Shown here in pieces: positions 4,835-5,841 of a DNA stretch of 5,841 bases; positions within the stretch are counted from its first letter, which is position 1, and every line of letters begins with the position of its first letter. The DNA is from Paracoccaceae bacterium (lineage in GTDB: Bacteria > Pseudomonadota > Alphaproteobacteria > Rhodobacterales > Rhodobacteraceae): positions 1 to 5,841 of the forward strand of contig SLKB01000122.1 of NCBI GenBank assembly GCA_007134805.1. Reading direction: 5' to 3'. The position numbers and the translations under genes were made by a program. A model generated the notes under the pieces. The model was not told where the DNA came from. It worked only from the letters and a program-made list of their open reading frames with translations, and ran no database searches.

Positions 4835-5068
4835 TCAGGCAGCTTCCGAGATAAACTTTACGGCATCGCCGAAGGTCTGGATATTCTCGGCAGCGTCATC
4901 GGGGATCTCGATGCCGAACTCCTCCTCAAACGCCATCACAAGTTCGACCGTGTCGAGGCTGTCCGCACCGAGATCATCGATGAAGGACGCACCGTCAGTG
5001 ATCTTGCTTTCTTCCACGCCCAGATGCTCGACCACGATCTTTTTCACACGATCCGCGATATCGCTCAT
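4835..5068 (-). CDS. acpP: Acyl carrier protein
   Basis: AcpP carries growing acyl chains as thioesters on a phosphopantetheine arm during fatty-acid synthesis and supplies them to lipid-making enzymes in the cytoplasm. The 77-residue acidic product is of standard length. The prosthetic-group site is the DSL motif with S37 inside [20 protein letters not shown], followed by the typical [16 protein letters not shown] helix III region. A Shine-Dalgarno (GAGGGG) lies six bases before the ATG. It follows fabG on the same strand after 195 bases, with a possible promoter of its own in that gap, as expected for a gene expressed more strongly than its neighbours. A strong terminator follows. Intact and typical of Rhodobacteraceae AcpP. 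Confidence 0.98.
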   Translation of the reverse strand: MSDIADRVKKIVVEHLGVEESKITDGASFIDDLGADSLDTVELVMAFEEEFGIEIPDDAAENIQTFGDAVKFISEAA

Positions 5069-5145
5069 GTTCTTCCCCTCAGTTTGTGCCGTTTTCCGGC
5101 CTCAGAAATCCCTCGCTCGCCGTCCTGCAGCATCGCGGTGCGCGC

Positions 5146-5174
5146 CCATTATGACGTCTGGCACCGCAGGTCAA
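5146..5174 (-). promoter_or_regulatory. Candidate acpP promoter
   Basis: Read on the minus strand, TTGACC (5169-5174) is followed by a -10-like CATAAT at 5148-5153 (15-base spacer) or TAATGG at 5146-5151 (17-base spacer). A start near 5140 would give a leader of about 70 bases before acpP. Separate transcription of acpP from fabG is common in bacteria, which supports the reading, but the spacing is not ideal for either choice. Confidence 0.45.
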
Positions 5175-5228
5175 GAGCACCAACCCGGTCCGCAGTCTCG
5201 GGAAGCGCTATAGCACAGCGTGTGCGCA

Positions 5229-5246
5229 GCACAAATGGATTTGCGC
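5229..5246 (-). other. Short hairpin after fabG
   Basis: On the minus strand GCGCAAAT and ATTTGTGC can pair with one G-U wobble around CC, starting 17 bases after the fabG stop. There is no T-run, so it is at most a weak or partial terminator; it may help stabilise the fabG transcript end. Confidence 0.3.
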
Positions 5247-5263
5247 GAGCCGCGCCCTGCGCC

Positions 5264-5841
5264 TCAGACCATCGCCATCCCGCCATTGACATGCAAGACG
5301 CTGCCCGTGACATAGCTTGCCTCATTGCTCGCCAGGTAAAGCGTAGCGGCGGCGATCTCTTCGGGGGTGCCCATGCGGGCCATCGGGATGCGGGCGTTGA
5401 TCGCCGCGGCCTGATCCACGCTCAGCGCCTCGGTCATCGGGGTGGCGATGAAACCCGGCGCCACGCAATTTACCGTGATCCCGCGCGAGGCGACTTCCTG
5501 AGCGAGCGCTTTCGAAAGCCCCACGAGCCCTGCCTTCGCGGCCACGTAATTCGCCTGCCCCGGATTGCCCGTCGCCCCCACGACCGAGCTGATATTGACG
5601 ATCCGCCCCCAGCGCGCCTTCATCATGCCGCGCAAGCTGCCGCGCATGAGCCGCATCGCTGCAGTCAGGTTCACATCGAGCACATCGGACCATTGCGCGT
5701 CGGACATGCGCATCATCAGCGTGTCACGCGTGATGCCGGCATTGTTGATCAGGATGTCGAGCCCACCTAGTGCTTCGATGGCGCGCTTCGGCAGCGCCTC
5801 GACGGCCTCGGGGTCCGAGAGGTTGCAGGGCAGCACCACAG
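5264..5841 (-). CDS. fabG: 3-oxoacyl-[acyl-carrier-protein] reductase, N-terminus outside window
   Basis: FabG reduces 3-oxoacyl-ACP to 3-hydroxyacyl-ACP with NADPH, the first reduction of each fatty-acid elongation cycle. The frame is open to the right edge with no true start visible, so about 53 N-terminal residues, including the TGxxxGIG cofactor loop, are missing. What is seen is a classical short-chain dehydrogenase: LINNAGITRD, DVNLTA (structural Asn), NISSVVG (catalytic Ser), YVAAK (catalytic Tyr and Lys), CVAPGFIATPMT, and the C-terminal YVTGSVLHVNGGMAMV. The family is about 245 residues. It lies directly upstream of acpP on the same strand, the usual fab arrangement, which favours the fatty-acid enzyme over the acetoacetyl-CoA reductase PhaB of the same family. 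Confidence 0.96.
   Translation of the reverse strand, partial: VVLPCNLSDPEAVEALPKRAIEALGGLDILINNAGITRDTLMMRMSDAQWSDVLDVNLTAAMRLMRGSLRGMMKARWGRIVNISSVVGATGNPGQANYVAAKAGLVGLSKALAQEVASRGITVNCVAPGFIATPMTEALSVDQAAAINARIPMARMGTPEEIAAATLYLASNEASYVTGSVLHVNGGMAMV

Noticed and set aside
4550..5770. 406-codon plus-strand open frame
   Set aside because: It runs antisense through all of acpP and most of fabG, both of which are certain; a product of GC-rich third positions.

Overview
The window looks like chromosome from a GC-rich alphaproteobacterium, most likely of the Rhodobacteraceae. The reasons are the base composition (roughly 60% GC by eye), the protein sequences of GatB, Pgk, FtsB, AcpP and FabG, and the cluster of pgk beside two cyclophilin genes with a short FtsB/DivIC protein downstream. 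The genus cannot be told from the sequence alone. Nearly everything is core housekeeping. I see no insertion sequence, CRISPR array, rRNA or convincing tRNA.

Layout from left to right. The window opens inside gatB (+ strand, C-terminal 132 residues, stop at 399). A 326-base stretch without a recognisable gene follows. It carries a GC-rich hairpin (677-705) that suits a terminator for the minus-strand genes. Two cyclophilin-type peptidyl-prolyl isomerases lie on the minus strand. The upstream one is cytoplasmic (1333-1839). The downstream one has an N-terminal export or anchor segment (726-1340), and the two overlap by 8 bases. A 144-base divergent region with a perfect 8-bp palindrome separates them from pgk (1984-3180, +). 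Six bases after pgk is a 71-residue two-helix membrane protein, and about 100 bases further is the ftsB-like divisome gene (3507-3803).

Next comes a 357-base intergenic region (3804-4160) that is unusually rich in regulatory-looking elements: an AT-rich inverted repeat with a T-run, two FNR/NnrR-like boxes, a perfect TTGACA -35 element, a TACGAT -10 placed at class II distance from the second box, and an 8-bp-arm palindrome just before a strong Shine-Dalgarno. It leads into an unrecognised 79-residue protein (4161-4400), which ends at a clear stem-loop terminator. A geneless stretch follows. Then, convergent on the minus strand, come acpP (4835-5068) with its own terminator, and fabG (5264 to beyond the window edge), the fatty-acid synthesis cluster.

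Functionally the window joins charged-tRNA correction (GatB), protein folding in two compartments (the cyclophilin pair), lower glycolysis (Pgk), cell division (FtsB) and fatty-acid synthesis (FabG, AcpP). I do not see a new multi-gene system. The part most worth a second look is the 79-residue protein and its upstream region, which suggests an oxygen- or nitric-oxide-responsive promoter. The near-identical catalytic segment shared by the two cyclophilin genes is the second.
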